A DNA stretch of 64,000 nucleotides from Ovis canadensis (lineage: Eukaryota > Chordata > Mammalia > Artiodactyla > Bovidae), in assembly GCF_042477335.2 (NCBI RefSeq), contig NC_091255.1, positions 35,008,501-35,072,500 of the forward strand. Direction: 5' to 3'. Below are positions 1-11,180 of the stretch, piece after piece; the stretch's first letter is position 1, and every line of letters starts with the position of its first letter. Position numbers and translations under genes: made by a program. The notes beneath the pieces are model-generated. The model did not search any database. It was not told where the DNA came from and saw only the letters and a list, made by a program, of their open reading frames with translations.

Positions 1-63
1 CTCACTTTCATCTTCTTGGAGCAGATGAACAAGGCCTACAAGCGTCTCTTCCTCAGTGGCTGA
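1..63 (+). CDS. SLC25A11: SLC25A11, 3' end of last coding exon (partial)
   Basis: Frame 1 reads LTFIFLEQMN...KRLFLSG and stops at TGA (61-63). This is the C-terminal end of the mitochondrial 2-oxoglutarate/malate carrier, as I remember the mammalian protein. The carrier is an inner-membrane antiporter of the SLC25 family and part of the malate-aspartate shuttle. Only the last 20 residues, the end of the sixth transmembrane helix and the matrix tail, are in the window; the rest lies upstream. The neighbour GP1BA is tail-to-tail with it, as in human. Identification rests on a short peptide plus synteny. Confidence 0.9.
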   Translation, partial: LTFIFLEQMNKAYKRLFLSG

Positions 64-535
64 GGCAGGTGAGGGGCCTGGAGTCACTGCACCGGGCCTC
101 CGTCTCACCCCCTGCTCCTACAGTCAGTGTGCCCCCCCAACCCTGGGGGCCTGGACTCTGCCACCCTGGGCCCCCTCTATTTATTTTCCCAACACAGTGT
201 GGTTCCCTGCTCTACGGTTAAAGACTTTGGCCTGTCCTGCCCAGCTCCAGCTTGCCCTCCTTGCCCTGATCAGCATCATCTCTGTCCCTGGCTGTACCTT
301 GAGGGGACCTTGGAAGCTCACTAGGGATTTCTGGGGCCTCCTTGGATATTAGTTTCAGGGCACATAGGACAGCAGAAGCCCCTCCGTTCTCAGTGGGGAA
401 ACCAAGGCAGGGCTGAAGGGACAGGAGAGAGCAGAAGCTGTCAAGATGATCAAAGGTCTGCAGTAGGAGGACGTGGCCCTTCCTCCCTCCACCTCACTGA
501 GGACATAATCAATAAATTGGATTGCTGACACCACC
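64..535 (+). other. SLC25A11: SLC25A11 3' UTR with AATAAA at 511-516
   Basis: The stretch after the TGA holds no convincing open frame. A canonical AATAAA at 511-516 is the first polyadenylation signal after the stop, and cleavage would be expected 10-30 nt later. The 3' UTR end is inferred from that signal only. Confidence 0.65.
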
Positions 536-2330
536 CCCAAATCTGGAGAGTTGTGGGCACAGGACGGGGAGGAGACCGGACAAATGAGCAGATGCTCCTG
601 GAGAATAGGAACTGGAGTTTGTAAGAAAATTATTAAAGAAAGAGCACTCACGGTTTTTATACAAGTGTTATATATAAATCAGTCATATTGCAGCAGCTGA
701 CATATGAGAAAAACCCAAACTCCAGTCTTCCCAGCCGCTCCCCCAAGAACTCGGCAGACGCCCAGGTTGTCTCATGTAATCCCCAGGAAGAGCCTTGGGA
801 GTCTGGTGACTGCTTCTGCAGCCTGAAGAGGGAGGGATTACAGCCTGAGAGGAGAAGGCTGACCTTTGAGGTGGCGGGGGGAGTGCGGGGAGCAGGTCAT
901 GGAGTGGACACACAGTCAGGCCCCCAGAGCCTGGAGGCTTAGGAAGGGGAAGATGTTTGCCGGAGACATGATCTGGGCCACAGGCTGGGGAGGGTGATTG
1001 CCTTCTTTGTTTCTTTAGATGTGAGATACCAGGCCCTGCCCTCAAGAAGTTTAGAAACCTCTTAGGACATAAAAGGACATAGGAAGGTCAGTTGGAAGAA
1101 GAGCCTGGTGCTTGAGGCCTGAAGGCTTCTCCGGAGCCAGGCCAGGGAACAGGCAGGCAGCAGCTGAGAGCTGTCCCCTTGGCAGAACCCGTCAGTAGAA
1201 GCAGAAGTTGAGCTCAACAGCCTGGCGGTGCAGCCCGGTCCTCCCACCTCTGCCTCTTGTCTTACCCGCTCTGCACACTGCTGGCCTGGGCCGCAGGCGC
1301 TGCTTAGGGACACTTGAAGCCTGGATCTTGTCCTTAATGAGTTCCAAGTCCAGAGAGAGGAGAGTGACACAGAAACAGAGTCACCAGCAGACCACTGCAG
1401 GGTGACATGAAGCACCCAGGCCGGTCTGGGCCAGAAGAGACTGCACAGTAACCAACTGGTCAGGGAAGCAGGGCGGGGAAGCATTCCTGGCCCTCTGAGA
1501 GCAAAGGCTTAGAGAAACTCTGAGGAGCCGGTAATCTCTGCAGAGCCTAATAGCTGGAGCACAGGCAGTGAAGTGTTTGCTGGGAGAGGGGAAGCCGGAC
1601 CATTAGGTGGATTGGTGCACAGAAGTCGTCGGTGGCCAAGCTCAAGAGCTGTCTTCTATTATGGGAAGAGTTCAAAGCAAGAAAAGAAATGTCAGGGTTT
1701 CACATTAGGAAGATTCTCCCTGCACCACCCAAAGGAGGAAGGGGTCTCCCTGGAGCCAGAAATGCTTAGCCCTCACTCGCATTCTCTGGACCCCAAGTCT
1801 GGGTTTGGGCTAGAGGCAGGAGAGAAAGTCTGCCCAGCATGCTAAGGGGAATGGCGGAGCCCATGGCACCTGGGGAAGAGAAGTGGGCTCCATTTGCCTG
1901 CCTCCTGGCTTGATAGCAGGAAACCTGAGATTAACTCAGTAAAACCCACCAAGATGGTGCACACTGCCAGGCTCTCCCCTGCCCTGCCCCCCTGGGCAGA
2001 GCAGGAGAGCTGTGTTTCTGGTGCCCCCCAGTGCCAGGAAGCACCCACCTGGCCTAGTACTGCGGGCTGCAGGCAGATACCCTCAGTAGCATCCCTGAGC
2101 TCCCAGGAAACTTCTGATTCTTGACTTGGAACTTGCTCGCGGTGGCCTGGTTGTTGGTGACCCCTGGAGGAGAGAAGGAAGGCACCCCGGGCAGGGGAGG
2201 CCAGGTCAGGACTAGAGCTTCTGAGCAGTGCAACTAGGGTGGGGCAGATGGGGCCTTGGGAATGCTGGTGAAGGTGCCCCAGCCTTGTTTCCCTCTCCCT
2301 GCACCACCCAAAGAAACAAAATTCCATTTT
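536..2330. other. Intergenic spacer SLC25A11/GP1BA, nothing recognised
   Basis: This is the spacer between two convergent genes. It contains only short open frames with no domain I recognise, and no ruminant SINE or L1 was seen. Parts may belong to longer alternative 3' UTRs of either gene. Confidence 0.5.
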
Positions 2331-2339
2331 AAAATTATG

Positions 2340-2345
2340 TTTATT
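2340..2345 (-). promoter_or_regulatory. GP1BA: GP1BA polyadenylation signal
   Basis: TTTATT on + is AATAAA on -. It lies about 440 nt after the GP1BA stop, giving a 3' UTR of plausible length. No other perfect AATAAA was seen between here and the stop. Confidence 0.6.
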
Positions 2346-2785
2346 GTACAAATAACATTACGATGGTGGAAAACTAGAAAATGGTAAACAGAGGAAAAGA
2401 ACAGAAAACCAACCCCTATTTATACCATCCAGAGACACTCAGGGCCCACACGTTGACACATCTTTTTCCAAGTTTTCCTCAACAGGTACACTTGGGAACC
2501 ACCTTTACAATGTTATTTGCCCTTTCCTAAAACTTCCCCAAAGTGATAGTAATAACCTACTGGTCTGGGAACCCCACCATCTATCCAGCATACGGAGCTC
2601 TGTTCGGTGACCTCCCCTCCAACTCCTCCGTGATTTGTTGGGTCTGGGACTGTGTGCAGGGGAGACTCCTGATAAAGGCACAGTAATGAAGACCTCCTTG
2701 ACCCTGTGCTCCATACCCACCCACCCCCTATTAGACCCCAAAAGGAGAGTCAGACTCTGTCTCGGGGTCCCCAAACCACCCGCCC

Positions 2786-4636
2786 TCAGAGGCTGTGGCC
2801 AGAGTACCTAACACCCACAGTCCCTAGCAGATCCCCACCACGACCCAGGCTCAGGGCCGAAGGCCGCCGACCCGCCTGCAGAGGCCCCATGCGGCCATTA
2901 GGCCGCACCCACAGGAAAAGACTAGAGCGGAAAGTGGGAAGTAAGCCTTGGAAGAAAAGCAGCCAGGCCCGGTGTACCGTCACCTGCCTTCCCCTTTGCA
3001 GCTCCAGGTGCGCCGTGTGGGTGGCCGTGGCCAGGGCCCATGGCTTCACCTGCTGGACCCAGCACAGCAGCAGGATGAGGATCACAGAGGCAACCAGGAG
3101 CCAGAGGAGACCCAGGATATAGAAGCCCAGGAACAGACAGCAAGAGTCAGAGCTGAGAAGAGGGTTGTTACTGGAACTAGCCAATCCCTGGGCCTTCCAG
3201 AGGTTGTCAGATTCAGAGATGATGGTTATGGTGGATTCTAAGATAGTGGGGAGTGAAATGGATTCTGTGGAGGTTAAGAATATGGTTGATTGTAAAGTCT
3301 CACTTATGGGTTCTGGGGTGGTCGGGGTAGTGGGCTCTGGGGTGGTCGGGGTAGTGGGCTCTGGGGTGGTCGGGGTAGTGAGCTCTGGGGTGGTCGGGGT
3401 AGTGGGCTCTGGGGTGGTCGGGGTAGTGAGCTCTGGGGTGGTCGGGGTAGTGAGCTCTGGGGTGGTCGGGGTAGTGGGCTCTGGGGTGGTCGGGATTGTG
3501 GATTCTGGGGTGGTCAGGGTTGTGGATTCTGGGGTGGTTGGGGTTGTGGGGTGTTCAGTAGTGGGTTTTAGAGTTTTGGAGGAGGTGATGGAGTCTATAG
3601 TAATTGGGATCGTGGTCAGTTTCTTAACTGGAGGCAAGGAGGACACCTGACTGCCTGGCGAAGTAGTCAGTGCTAAATAGAGCAGGTCCCAGTGCATGGT
3701 GTGGCTAGAGGGGCTGCTTACAGTGTTCACGACAGGTACCTCCTGTTCCTCATCATATTCATCGTAGTCCAGGTTGTCCCTGTCACCAGGGATGTTGCAG
3801 CCATCCCCCGAGAATTTGTAGACGTACGTGCCATTCATATCGACACATTGAACGCTCTTCACATCGGGGGTCATGGCCTTAATGTCCACATCCTCCTCCC
3901 ATACGTACACGTTGCTGGGGTTGTCCTGCAGCCAGCGGCTGAAATAGAGGATCCCGCAGTCGCAGGACCAGGAGTTGTTATGGAAAAAAGCGTAAGGCAG
4001 GAGGAGCATCCCAAAGAAGCCCGTTGGTATCGTGCGCAGCCTGTTCTTTTGGAGGTAAAGGGTGTCAAGTTCCTCCAACCCTTTTAGAAGCTCAGTGGGC
4101 AGCTCTTGCAAGTCGTTTTCAGCCAGGTTGAGCTTCCTCAGGCGGGGTGTGGGCACCAGGAGCTCAGGGGGCAGAGTCCTCAGCTGGTTTCCGCGCAGAT
4201 AGAGCTCGTGGAGGTGGCTCAGGCCACGCAGAGCATTAGGAGGCAACGAGGTCAGCTTGTTGAAGGACACGTCCAGGATAGACAGAGCTGGCAGTGCCCG
4301 TCCCAGCTCGGGCAGGCTTCTCAGCTTATTGTGGGCTAGATTCAGGACCTCCAGCCGCGGCAGTTTCGCGTCTGCCTGCAGGCTGGTCAGCTGGCTCTTA
4401 CCCAGGAACAGCTCAGTGAGGTGGGGCAGATTCACCACGGATGCCATGGAGAAAGTGCCCAGGGGGTTCTCACCCAGGTGGAGGATGGCGGTGTCGGCCT
4501 GCAGGTTTGGAGGCGGTGCCTTCAGTCCCTTATTTTCACAGTTCACTTCTACCTGGCTGTCCTTGTTGCCGACTTCACAGATGGGGACGGGGTGTGAAGG
4601 GCTTGGCAGCAGGAACAGCAAAAGAAGGAGGGGCAT
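2786..4636 (-). CDS. GP1BA: Platelet glycoprotein Ib alpha chain
   Basis: Single uninterrupted coding exon of 616 codons. It encodes the platelet receptor chain that binds von Willebrand factor and thrombin within GPIb-IX-V. In order: a leucine-rich signal peptide (about 1-16), N-terminal cap cysteines, leucine-rich repeats to about residue 200, a C-terminal cap with four cysteines (the CDC pair, VQC and DGC), an acidic segment with DYDEYDEE, a Thr/Pro mucin stalk, a Cys-Cys pair before the membrane (for disulfides to GPIb beta), one transmembrane helix (about 502-524), and a 92-residue tail. The tail has a filamin-binding-like stretch ([16 protein letters not shown]) and a terminal RYSGHSL 14-3-3 site. 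A splice acceptor, CAG then GTCACC, directly precedes the ATG, matching the human gene's noncoding exon 1 plus one coding exon. The shorter length than human (about 650) comes mainly from the stalk. Confidence 0.97.
   Translation of the reverse strand: MPLLLLLFLLPSPSHPVPICEVGNKDSQVEVNCENKGLKAPPPNLQADTAILHLGENPLGTFSMASVVNLPHLTELFLGKSQLTSLQADAKLPRLEVLNLAHNKLRSLPELGRALPALSILDVSFNKLTSLPPNALRGLSHLHELYLRGNQLRTLPPELLVPTPRLRKLNLAENDLQELPTELLKGLEELDTLYLQKNRLRTIPTGFFGMLLLPYAFFHNNSWSCDCGILYFSRWLQDNPSNVYVWEEDVDIKAMTPDVKSVQCVDMNGTYVYKFSGDGCNIPGDRDNLDYDEYDEEQEVPVVNTVSSPSSHTMHWDLLYLALTTSPGSQVSSLPPVKKLTTIPITIDSITSSKTLKPTTEHPTTPTTPESTTLTTPESTIPTTPEPTTPTTPELTTPTTPELTTPTTPEPTTPTTPELTTPTTPEPTTPTTPEPTTPTTPEPISETLQSTIFLTSTESISLPTILESTITIISESDNLWKAQGLASSSNNPLLSSDSCCLFLGFYILGLLWLLVASVILILLLCWVQQVKPWALATATHTAHLELQRGRQVTVHRAWLLFFQGLLPTFRSSLFLWVRPNGRMGPLQAGRRPSALSLGRGGDLLGTVGVRYSGHSL
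3308..3547 (-). repeat. GP1BA: GP1BA coding minisatellite, ten 24-bp units (mucin stalk)
   Basis: Ten consecutive 24-bp units, each coding eight residues of the type TTPTTPEP or TTPTTPEL. The seven units at the low-coordinate end differ almost only at the codon that switches Pro and Leu; the three at the other end are more diverged. The frame is kept throughout. In the protein this is the O-glycosylated stalk that holds the ligand-binding head away from the platelet surface. The human stalk also has length-variable repeats, but of a different unit (13 residues). Confidence 0.9.
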
Positions 4637-4869
4637 GGTGACCTGTGGGCAAGGGGTTTTGAGTGGGCACCCCTCGGGCCCGCAGCAGTATGCCTCCAGG
4701 CCCTGGCCCCCACTACGGCCTCTAGGATTGTTTCAGAAACTCACCTCCCACACCTCTCTCCCTTCATTCCCCTCTCCTCCCCTTGACCCGCAAAGCCTAA
4801 ACTACTAGCTCCAGCCCTTGGCGGTTATCCCTCCCTCAGGCCCCGGCCTCCCCGAGCCCTGGCCCCAGC

Positions 4870-5075
4870 TCACAGACCAGCAGAAGAACCGCCGGAGACA
4901 CAGAGCTTCTTCCAGGGTGCGACTTGGTCCTTCTGTCTTCCAGCTCCAGGGAGGGCCTGATTAAGGGCAGGAAGAGGGTAGGGATGGAGAGGAAATGGCA
5001 GCCTGATATGGGCTCCCGGAACCCGGGAACAGCCTCCATCCTGGACACAAGCCCTTATCACATCCTTCCACAACT
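4870..5075 (-). promoter_or_regulatory. GP1BA: Probable GP1BA noncoding exon 1 and promoter
   Basis: The acceptor just above the ATG (AG at 4643-4644) requires an upstream noncoding exon, which I place here without a firm donor. A GATAAG (minus strand, 5054-5059) lies next to a GGAAG Ets core (5065-5069). GATA plus Ets sites are the known arrangement of megakaryocyte promoters, including human GP1BA. No clear TATA box was seen. Exon edges are not resolved. Confidence 0.45.
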
Positions 5076-5431
5076 TGCCCTGAGCCCTCCTTTGGCTCTG
5101 TTCTCTCCTGCTCTCCTCCTACCTTGGGGAGATAGGGGGTGGACTCCAACCACCGCTTGCTTCCAGGCTTAAAAAACCTCTCCAGCTGCCCTCCTCATTT
5201 CCCCTTCACAGCTGCATTCTTAGAATTGCCTACTTTTAACCCTGGCCTCCCTCTCACTCCTCACTCTCCTCTAGGCTGCTTCCCACCTGCCCCCTACTCC
5301 ATGGACTCAGTTCTTGCCATGTACCCCTGACCCTCTCCACCCACCCGACCCTGTTTCCTCCACACCATCTTGTTTTCCACAGCCCACACACCTGTGGCCA
5401 CTCCCACCTTGGGACTCATGACAGTAATTTT
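5076..5431. other. Upstream of GP1BA, nothing recognised
   Basis: Pyrimidine-rich single-copy-looking DNA with no convincing gene or repeat. Confidence 0.4.
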
Positions 5432-5625
5432 TTTTCTTTTTTTAATTTATTTTTGGTTGAATTGGAGTTGATTGGCAAGTTGATTGTTCTGCTGTTACTG
5501 CCAGTGACTCAGTTATACACATACATACATTCTTATTTATATTCTTTTCTATTATGGTTTATCCCAGGATATTGAATATAGTTCCCTGTGCTATACAGTA
5601 GGACCTTGTTGTTTATCCAAGAGTA
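5432..5625 (-). mobile_element. L1 3' end fragment (artiodactyl L1)
   Basis: Read on -, this matches the remembered 3' tail of artiodactyl L1s: a stretch about a tag showing a small cost (ctatacagtaggaccttgtt in reverse), a segment with gtataactgagtcac, and an A-rich tail. It is a 5'-truncated, non-functional LINE. Confidence 0.7.
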
Positions 5626-5699
5626 ATTTTTTCTTGGTTTTCTTCCTGCTTCTTTAGCTGACCTTTTTCAAATCTTCTTTGTGGATTCCTCTTCTTCTA

Positions 5700-6735
5700 T
5701 CCTTCATGAGAGATTAACCTGCCCCAGAGTTGTCACTGGCCTTCTTCTGTGATGCCACACAAACCCCTGAGCTTCCCCTCATCCACTCCCTTGCCTTTGG
5801 CCACCACTTGTCCCCTCAGTGATTCTCAAGTCTTCATCTCTAGCCCAGACCCCTCTCCTGAGACCCAAACACATATGTCCCACCGCCTTTTGAACTTCTT
5901 GGCTGTCCCACAGGCCCTGAAGCAATATGTTCAAAAACTAAGTTCATCGCCTCTCTCTGAATAGCCTGTCTTCCTGTGTTGTCCAACCTGGTGAATGGTT
6001 TTGTCATCCGCTCATTTATCTAGTACAAGCAAAATCCCTGAGAGTCATCCTTAGCTCCACCCCCTATTTAACCTGCCACCAAGTCCCACTGGTTTTCCCT
6101 CCCAATGCCCCTCAGCCCCCTTTTTTCCACCCTCACTGCCACCATCTTCATGCAGGGTGCCATGTTCTGTCCACTGTGTCTCTGTGACAGCCTCTCCACT
6201 GCTCTCCCCATTTACTGACTCCCCTCCTTCTCCCCACCTGAGTGGTCCTTCAGAAATGCTCGTATCCTTCCACTGCTTGAAATTCACCAATGGCTCCTTG
6301 CAACCCTCAGGAGGGAATCTGAGAACCCTAACAGGCCTACAGAGTCTTGTAAGATCTGACCCTTGTCCACCTGTCCAGCCCCTATCTCTTCCTTCCTTCC
6401 TTCCTTTCTTTCACTGAGCTGGATCTTAGATATGGCATGAGAACTCTTGGTTGCGGCATGCGGGATCTAGTTCCCTGACCAGGGATTGAAACCTGGGCTC
6501 CCGGCATTGGGAACTCTGAGTCCTAGCCTCTGAACCCCCAGGGAAGTCCCTAATCCCATCTCTTAATGCTCCACCCTTGACTCTAGGTTACTCTCTTTCT
6601 TATGCCTTCTCACCCTTCATCCCTTTCTGCCTAACTTACTTATCTGGAGAGTTCCAACCCAGAATTTCTTCTTCTGAAAAGCCTTTTAGGATTTCCCAAG
6701 AGCCAGCTGGATGCCTGTTTCAGATAGATGTCATA
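5700..6735 (+). mobile_element. Old L2-type LINE, split by a SINE
   Basis: Pyrimidine-rich sequence resembles the common ancient L2 3' region, for example gagtcatccttagctccacc and the later ccttccactgcttgaa motif. It is interrupted by the SINE at 6390-6550 and resumes after it. Family assignment is from memory and the edges are soft. Confidence 0.5.
6390..6550 (-). mobile_element. tRNA-Glu-derived CHR-type SINE
   Basis: The reverse strand begins gggacttccctgggg and carries the typical middle gatctagttccctgaccagg (as read on +). The tail on + is a TTCC-rich tract. It is inserted in the L2 copy, so it is the younger of the two. Confidence 0.85.
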
Positions 6736-7388
6736 TCTGTTGGTCCACGGCCCCTTCCGTGATGAAAATATCCTATTAACTGTCCCCTAGAAGGGGTACC
6801 CTGCAATCGCACAGGCCTGCCCCTATCTGCTGGCTGGTGACTGGACAAGGAAAGGATACTTGAGCCAGGTGCAGTTAATCCAGAGACCTGTTAGTTATAT
6901 AATTTGTTGGCTGCAAAGAGTACTCAAAGACATGGAGAAAAGGAGGCACTAAGTAAGTAGCAAGAAGCGAGGTGAAGTTACATAGAGCCCACGACATGGA
7001 GTAAGGCCTCTGAGGCTGTTGGGGTTTTTTGCCATTTTGGCATCAGTTGGGGTTTTTAGTTGGAAGCAACAGAAATTTTTTCTACTTAATTTAGGCTGAA
7101 GAGGAACTTATTGAAACTACATTGGCTACTTCACAGGCTTCTAAACGAGGGCTAGAGAACCATACGTGGGCTGGTGTAGCTAGGAACAGAGCTGAGAACC
7201 AGGCTGCAGAACCAGTCTAGCGAGGAAATCTCTGCTCTCCCTGCAAGACCAGGTCTCTGAAGCTTGTTCCACTGCAACTGCTGGGCCAGGAGCTCAGAGT
7301 TAGCACAGCCTCCTGACTGCAGAGAGAGAATCCTGCGTTATCCCTCCTGTGTTGTGATACTAACTCCAGATTCAAAGTCTGGGTGTGA
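6736..7388. other. Unassigned intergenic DNA
   Basis: No gene recognised. The part around 7030-7140 looks like an old degraded repeat, but I cannot name it. Confidence 0.35.
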
Positions 7389-7389
7389 G

Positions 7390-7545
7390 GGACTTCCCTG
7401 GTGGCCCAGTGGCTAAGACTCTGCACCCCCAATGCAGGGGGCCCGCCTTTGATCCCTGGTCAGGAAACTTAGATTCCACATGCCACAGCTAAGAGTTCAC
7501 ATGCTGCAACTAAGCCCTGGCACAGTCAAAACAAATAAATATTGA
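7390..7545 (+). mobile_element. CHR-type SINE with exact 16-bp target duplication
   Basis: Starts gggacttccctggtgg and ends in an A-rich tail. The 16 bases aaagtctgggtgtgag occur just before (7374-7389) and just after (7546-7561), which is the mark of L1-driven insertion. Confidence 0.92.
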
Positions 7546-7759
7546 AAAGTCTGGGTGTGAGTCCTATTGATCTGTACCTATGACCCAGTTACAAAGGAGT
7601 CTTGGAAAGCAAGGTATCTGGCATTTTCACCTTCTATAATACAAGGCAGGTTCTGCTTCTCCAAAGATTTCCATGTTGAAGGATTTTGCAGACACAGAAA
7701 AGGGATTCATGTGCTTTGACACCTACTGAAACAGTCCTAATATTTTGCTTTCTTCACAT

Positions 7760-8738
7760 GCCGATGGGCTGAATTGTTTCTACTTTTGCATTGTTGAATG
7801 TTTCAGATTAATCCTACTTGGCCATTATGAATTATTCTTTAAACATAGTTATAGGTTAGTTTGCTCAGATTTTATTCAGAATTTGTACATGTACAAAGTT
7901 AGAAAATAGGTGTGGCCCATAGATTTCTTTGGGGGGTACATTTATCTCTCTGTGTTTGTTGTGTTCACAGTTCTACTGGCCTTGTAAAATAAGCTGGAAA
8001 TTTTTATATTATCTGGAAAAGTTAGAGATCATAGGGATTTTCCATGCAGTTTTGGTGGAATTCACCTATGAAACTGTCTGGGCCTGAAGACACTTGTGGG
8101 AAAACTCCTCAAATACCTTTTCAGTTCCTTCTCTAATTGTTTCTTGAAGCTTCTACATCTTGAGTCAATTTTTGTAACTGTTATTTTTCTAATACAATAT
8201 CTCTTTCATGTAGCCTTCAATTTATTGTCATAAATTTGCACATTTTATACTTTTATAATCTGTTAAAATCTCCATACCTGTAGCTATAACCCCTAATGTT
8301 GTTTATTTGTGTTTTTGTTCTTCCTCTTCTCTGTCTTCCTCCCTGCCTCCCTTTCTTTATTGACCAAACTTGCCAAAGATTGGTCTGTTTTAGTGGGCTA
8401 GTCCAAGAACCAGGTTTATTATATTCACGAGTCAATAGCTGGGGTTTTTGATTTGAAGACAAATATCTACTTTTATCTTGAATAATTTCTCACACTTTGA
8501 GCCCATTTTCTTTATTTTGTAATTTATTCTTTGAAGTATAATTGATTTACGATGTTTTGTTAGTTTCTAGTGTGCTTATTTTCATGTTCTGTTTCTACCT
8601 TCTTGAGTTGAAATCTTAGTTGACTTATTTTCAATCTTGATTTTCAGGTAAACTCATTCAGTTTATACTTTTCATTTGAGTGCTGCTTCATGTCATCTCA
8701 CATGTTTTATCATGTAATACCTAAGGTGAATATTTCTG
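7760..8738 (-). mobile_element. L1 ORF2-region fragment, antisense
   Basis: T-rich text such as agtcaatttttgtaactgtt, accaaacttgccaaagattg and the run through ccaagaaccaggtttatt follows the reverse complement of mammalian L1 ORF2 as I remember it. No coding frame survives. It is an old fragment, flanked on the right by a SINE. Confidence 0.75.
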
Positions 8739-8739
8739 A

Positions 8740-8915
8740 TTAAAAATTTTTATTTATTTGGCTGTGCTGGGTCTTATTTGTGGCACGCAGGAGATTTAGT
8801 TGAAGCATGTGAACCCTTAGCTGCCACATGTGGGATCTAGTTCCCTGACCAAGGCTCAAACCCAGGCCCCCAGCGTTGGGAGCAGAGTCTTAGCCATGGG
8901 CCATCAGGGAAGTCC
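8740..8915 (-). mobile_element. CHR-type SINE
   Basis: On + it runs from a T-rich tail through ggctgtgctgggtctt and gatctagttccctgacc to agggaagtcc, the usual inverted copy of this family. A tgaatattt motif on both sides may be the target duplication. Confidence 0.88.
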
Positions 8916-9419
8916 TGAATATTTGTAATTTTTAAACCCAGCATCTATTCCTTTCAAATAAGAGGACCCCGTTTCTTTTGAGAGATTACACCTCCCCTGA
9001 TGAGTGCAGACTTGATGGGAGTAAGAATCCTGGCCTGTTGCTTTGGAAACCAAAATGTCTTTGGAAGTTCTTTCCGCTAGATCCTTCCTGTTAGGAAGGA
9101 TCAGTCCAGGGATGTGATCTAATCATGGACAGTCATACCCCTTCTCCTAGGATTTCAAACAGTGAATGAGGCCATAGAAGTAGAGAAAATAGGACTGGAC
9201 TTGATTCATTTCGACAAAGGGCGCAGGAAAAGCCGTAGAATACTTCCTGCTACTAATTCCTCAGAGTCACCTGATTCCTGAGCAGTTCTGGATTTCCAGT
9301 GTTCACTTGTGGCCAGTGAGCTTCTGCATCTTTTCAAGAACTCTGTGTTGGATTAAGTTAGAGTTGATTTCTGTTGCATGCATCCAAAGAAGTCTAATTT
9401 AGAGCTCTGGTTGTGGTTT
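8916..9419. other. Unassigned intergenic DNA
   Basis: No gene recognised. It may be an old degraded repeat of unknown family. Confidence 0.3.
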
Positions 9420-9750
9420 ATTTGTTTTTTAAAATCATTTATTTGTTCGTTTTGGCTGTGCTGAGTCTTTATCGCTGCTTGGGCTCTTCTCTAGCCCCCA
9501 ACTACTCTTTATATATAAAGAGTTACTACTCTTTGTTGCAGTGCGTGGGTTCTAGGGCACGCCAGCTTCAGTCGTTGTGGCACGTGGGCTCTATAGTTGC
9601 AGTTCCCGGGCTCTAGTGCACAGGCTCAATAGTTTATGGTAAACTGGCTTAGTTGCTCTGCAACAACGTGGAACCTTCCCAGATCAGGGATTGAACCTGG
9701 GTCTCCTACACTGGCAGGTGAATTCTTTACCACTGAGCCACCAGGGAAGC
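9420..9750 (-). mobile_element. Near full-length CHR-type SINE with internal palindromic insert
   Basis: About 330 bp covering the whole family consensus from the T-rich tail to ccaccagggaagc. Inside it an 18-bp perfect palindrome (9505-9522) is flanked by a repeated actactcttt (9501-9510, 9525-9534), which the family consensus does not contain. Confidence 0.88.
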
Positions 9751-10369
9751 TCTGTGGTTCATTTTTAGAGTTTGTGCTGAAGACATTAGTTGGAGGTCTG
9801 CTCAAGACCCATTTAGCTTTTCTTCTTTCAAGAAATTACTCATACTCCATCCTTAGAATTTTTGGTGCAAATGACTCTATCTTACCTGCATATGTTGACC
9901 TAAGTTAGTCACTAGGCTTCCTCCCCTTGGACAAGGGGGACCTCCTCCCTTTCCTCCCCTGATGCGAGTTGGTAAGGGTGTCCCATGGTGAGAGTGACTC
10001 GTCCAAGGATGGAGACAGAAAGTAAGTTGGTCTTTTCATAACGAAGCCCAAGACTTCTGTTGGTTGGTTGAGGTATGTGTACTTTCTCTGGATGCGGACA
10101 AGGAAATAAGTAACCCCAGGTGAGTTGTTGGCATCTATTTTGTGATCACAAGGGGATCTGACCTTAGGATGAAGTTAATACCAGGGAAGTTATAATGAAA
10201 AAAGAAACCAGGTCCTTGGCATCACTGATTTTGAAGTTCAGTGAGCCAAAAATCCTCTTAATTTTTTTTAAACTGGTTGTTATTGGAATATCACTTGGAA
10301 CATAATGAACTTAAAGATTGTATTTTCTATTTTTTAAAAAGTGGAATTATTTACAAAGATACTTTTAAA
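9751..10369. other. Unassigned intergenic DNA
   Basis: No gene or repeat confidently recognised. A-rich near the right end, where L1 sequence begins. Confidence 0.35.
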
Positions 10370-11180
10370 AATTTCAGGTAGACTTTTAAAAATTAAACTT
10401 CTTATTTTGAAACAACTATCAATTCACATGAGTTGTAGGAAATAAGATGGAGATCCTGTGGACTCTTTACCCAATTTTCCCCAGTAGTAACATCTTGCAA
10501 AACTGTAGTACATCCAGTATCACAAACATGATATTGACATTGTTCTGTCAAGATACAGAACATTTCCATCACCATAAGGATTCCTCATGTTGCCCTTTGA
10601 TACCCTTAGCCTCTTCCTTCCTACCTCCCCACCCCTCCTTACCCCCTGACCACTACTCATCTGTTCTTCATTGCTATAATCATGTCATTTCAAGAATGTT
10701 ATATTGGGACTTCCCTGGCGGTCCAGGGTTAAGATCCCAAGCTTCCAACTCAAGGCTGTAAGGGAGCACAGGTTCAACCCCTGGTCAGGGAATTAAGATC
10801 CCACATGCTGCACGGCATGCCCCCCACAGCCCCCCCCCAACAAAAAAATGGGATCATACAGTATATAACCTTTTGGAACTGGTTCCCTCCTCCCCCCACT
10901 CAGCGTAATTCTCTGGAGATTTGTACAGGTTGTTCTGTGCATCAGAAGTTCATTGCTTACTATTGCAGAGTAGTCTTCCTTAGTACGTATGTTCTACAGC
11001 TTATCTGTTTACCAGTGGAAGGACACGAAGGCGGATCCCAGTTGTTGACTTATTACAGATAGATGTGCTGTCCATGTTAGAGATTTCTGTGTGAACGTAA
11101 GTCTTCATTTCCCTGGGGAAAATTGCTCTGGAATGCAATCTCTAGGTCATATGGTAGTTGCCTGTTTATTTTGGGAGGCT
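10370..11180 (-). mobile_element. L1 3'-region fragment, antisense, split by a SINE
   Basis: Both halves follow the reverse complement of old mammalian L1 3' sequence, for example ggatcatacagtatataacc and gtcatatggtagttgcctgt. The element is interrupted by the SINE at 10706-10850 with no visible loss between the halves. Confidence 0.78.
10706..10850 (+). mobile_element. CHR-type SINE inside L1
   Basis: Starts gggacttccctggcgg, has gatcccacatgctgcacgg and ends in a C-rich then A-rich tail. It is younger than the L1 it splits. Confidence 0.88.

Noticed and set aside
3308-3547. Regular repeats resembling a CRISPR-like array
   Set aside because: Units are contiguous, in frame and translated in GP1BA, with no spacers; the genome is mammalian.
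3165-3650. 161-codon frame with GVVGVV repeats on +
   Set aside because: It is the reverse-strand shadow of the GP1BA mucin minisatellite.
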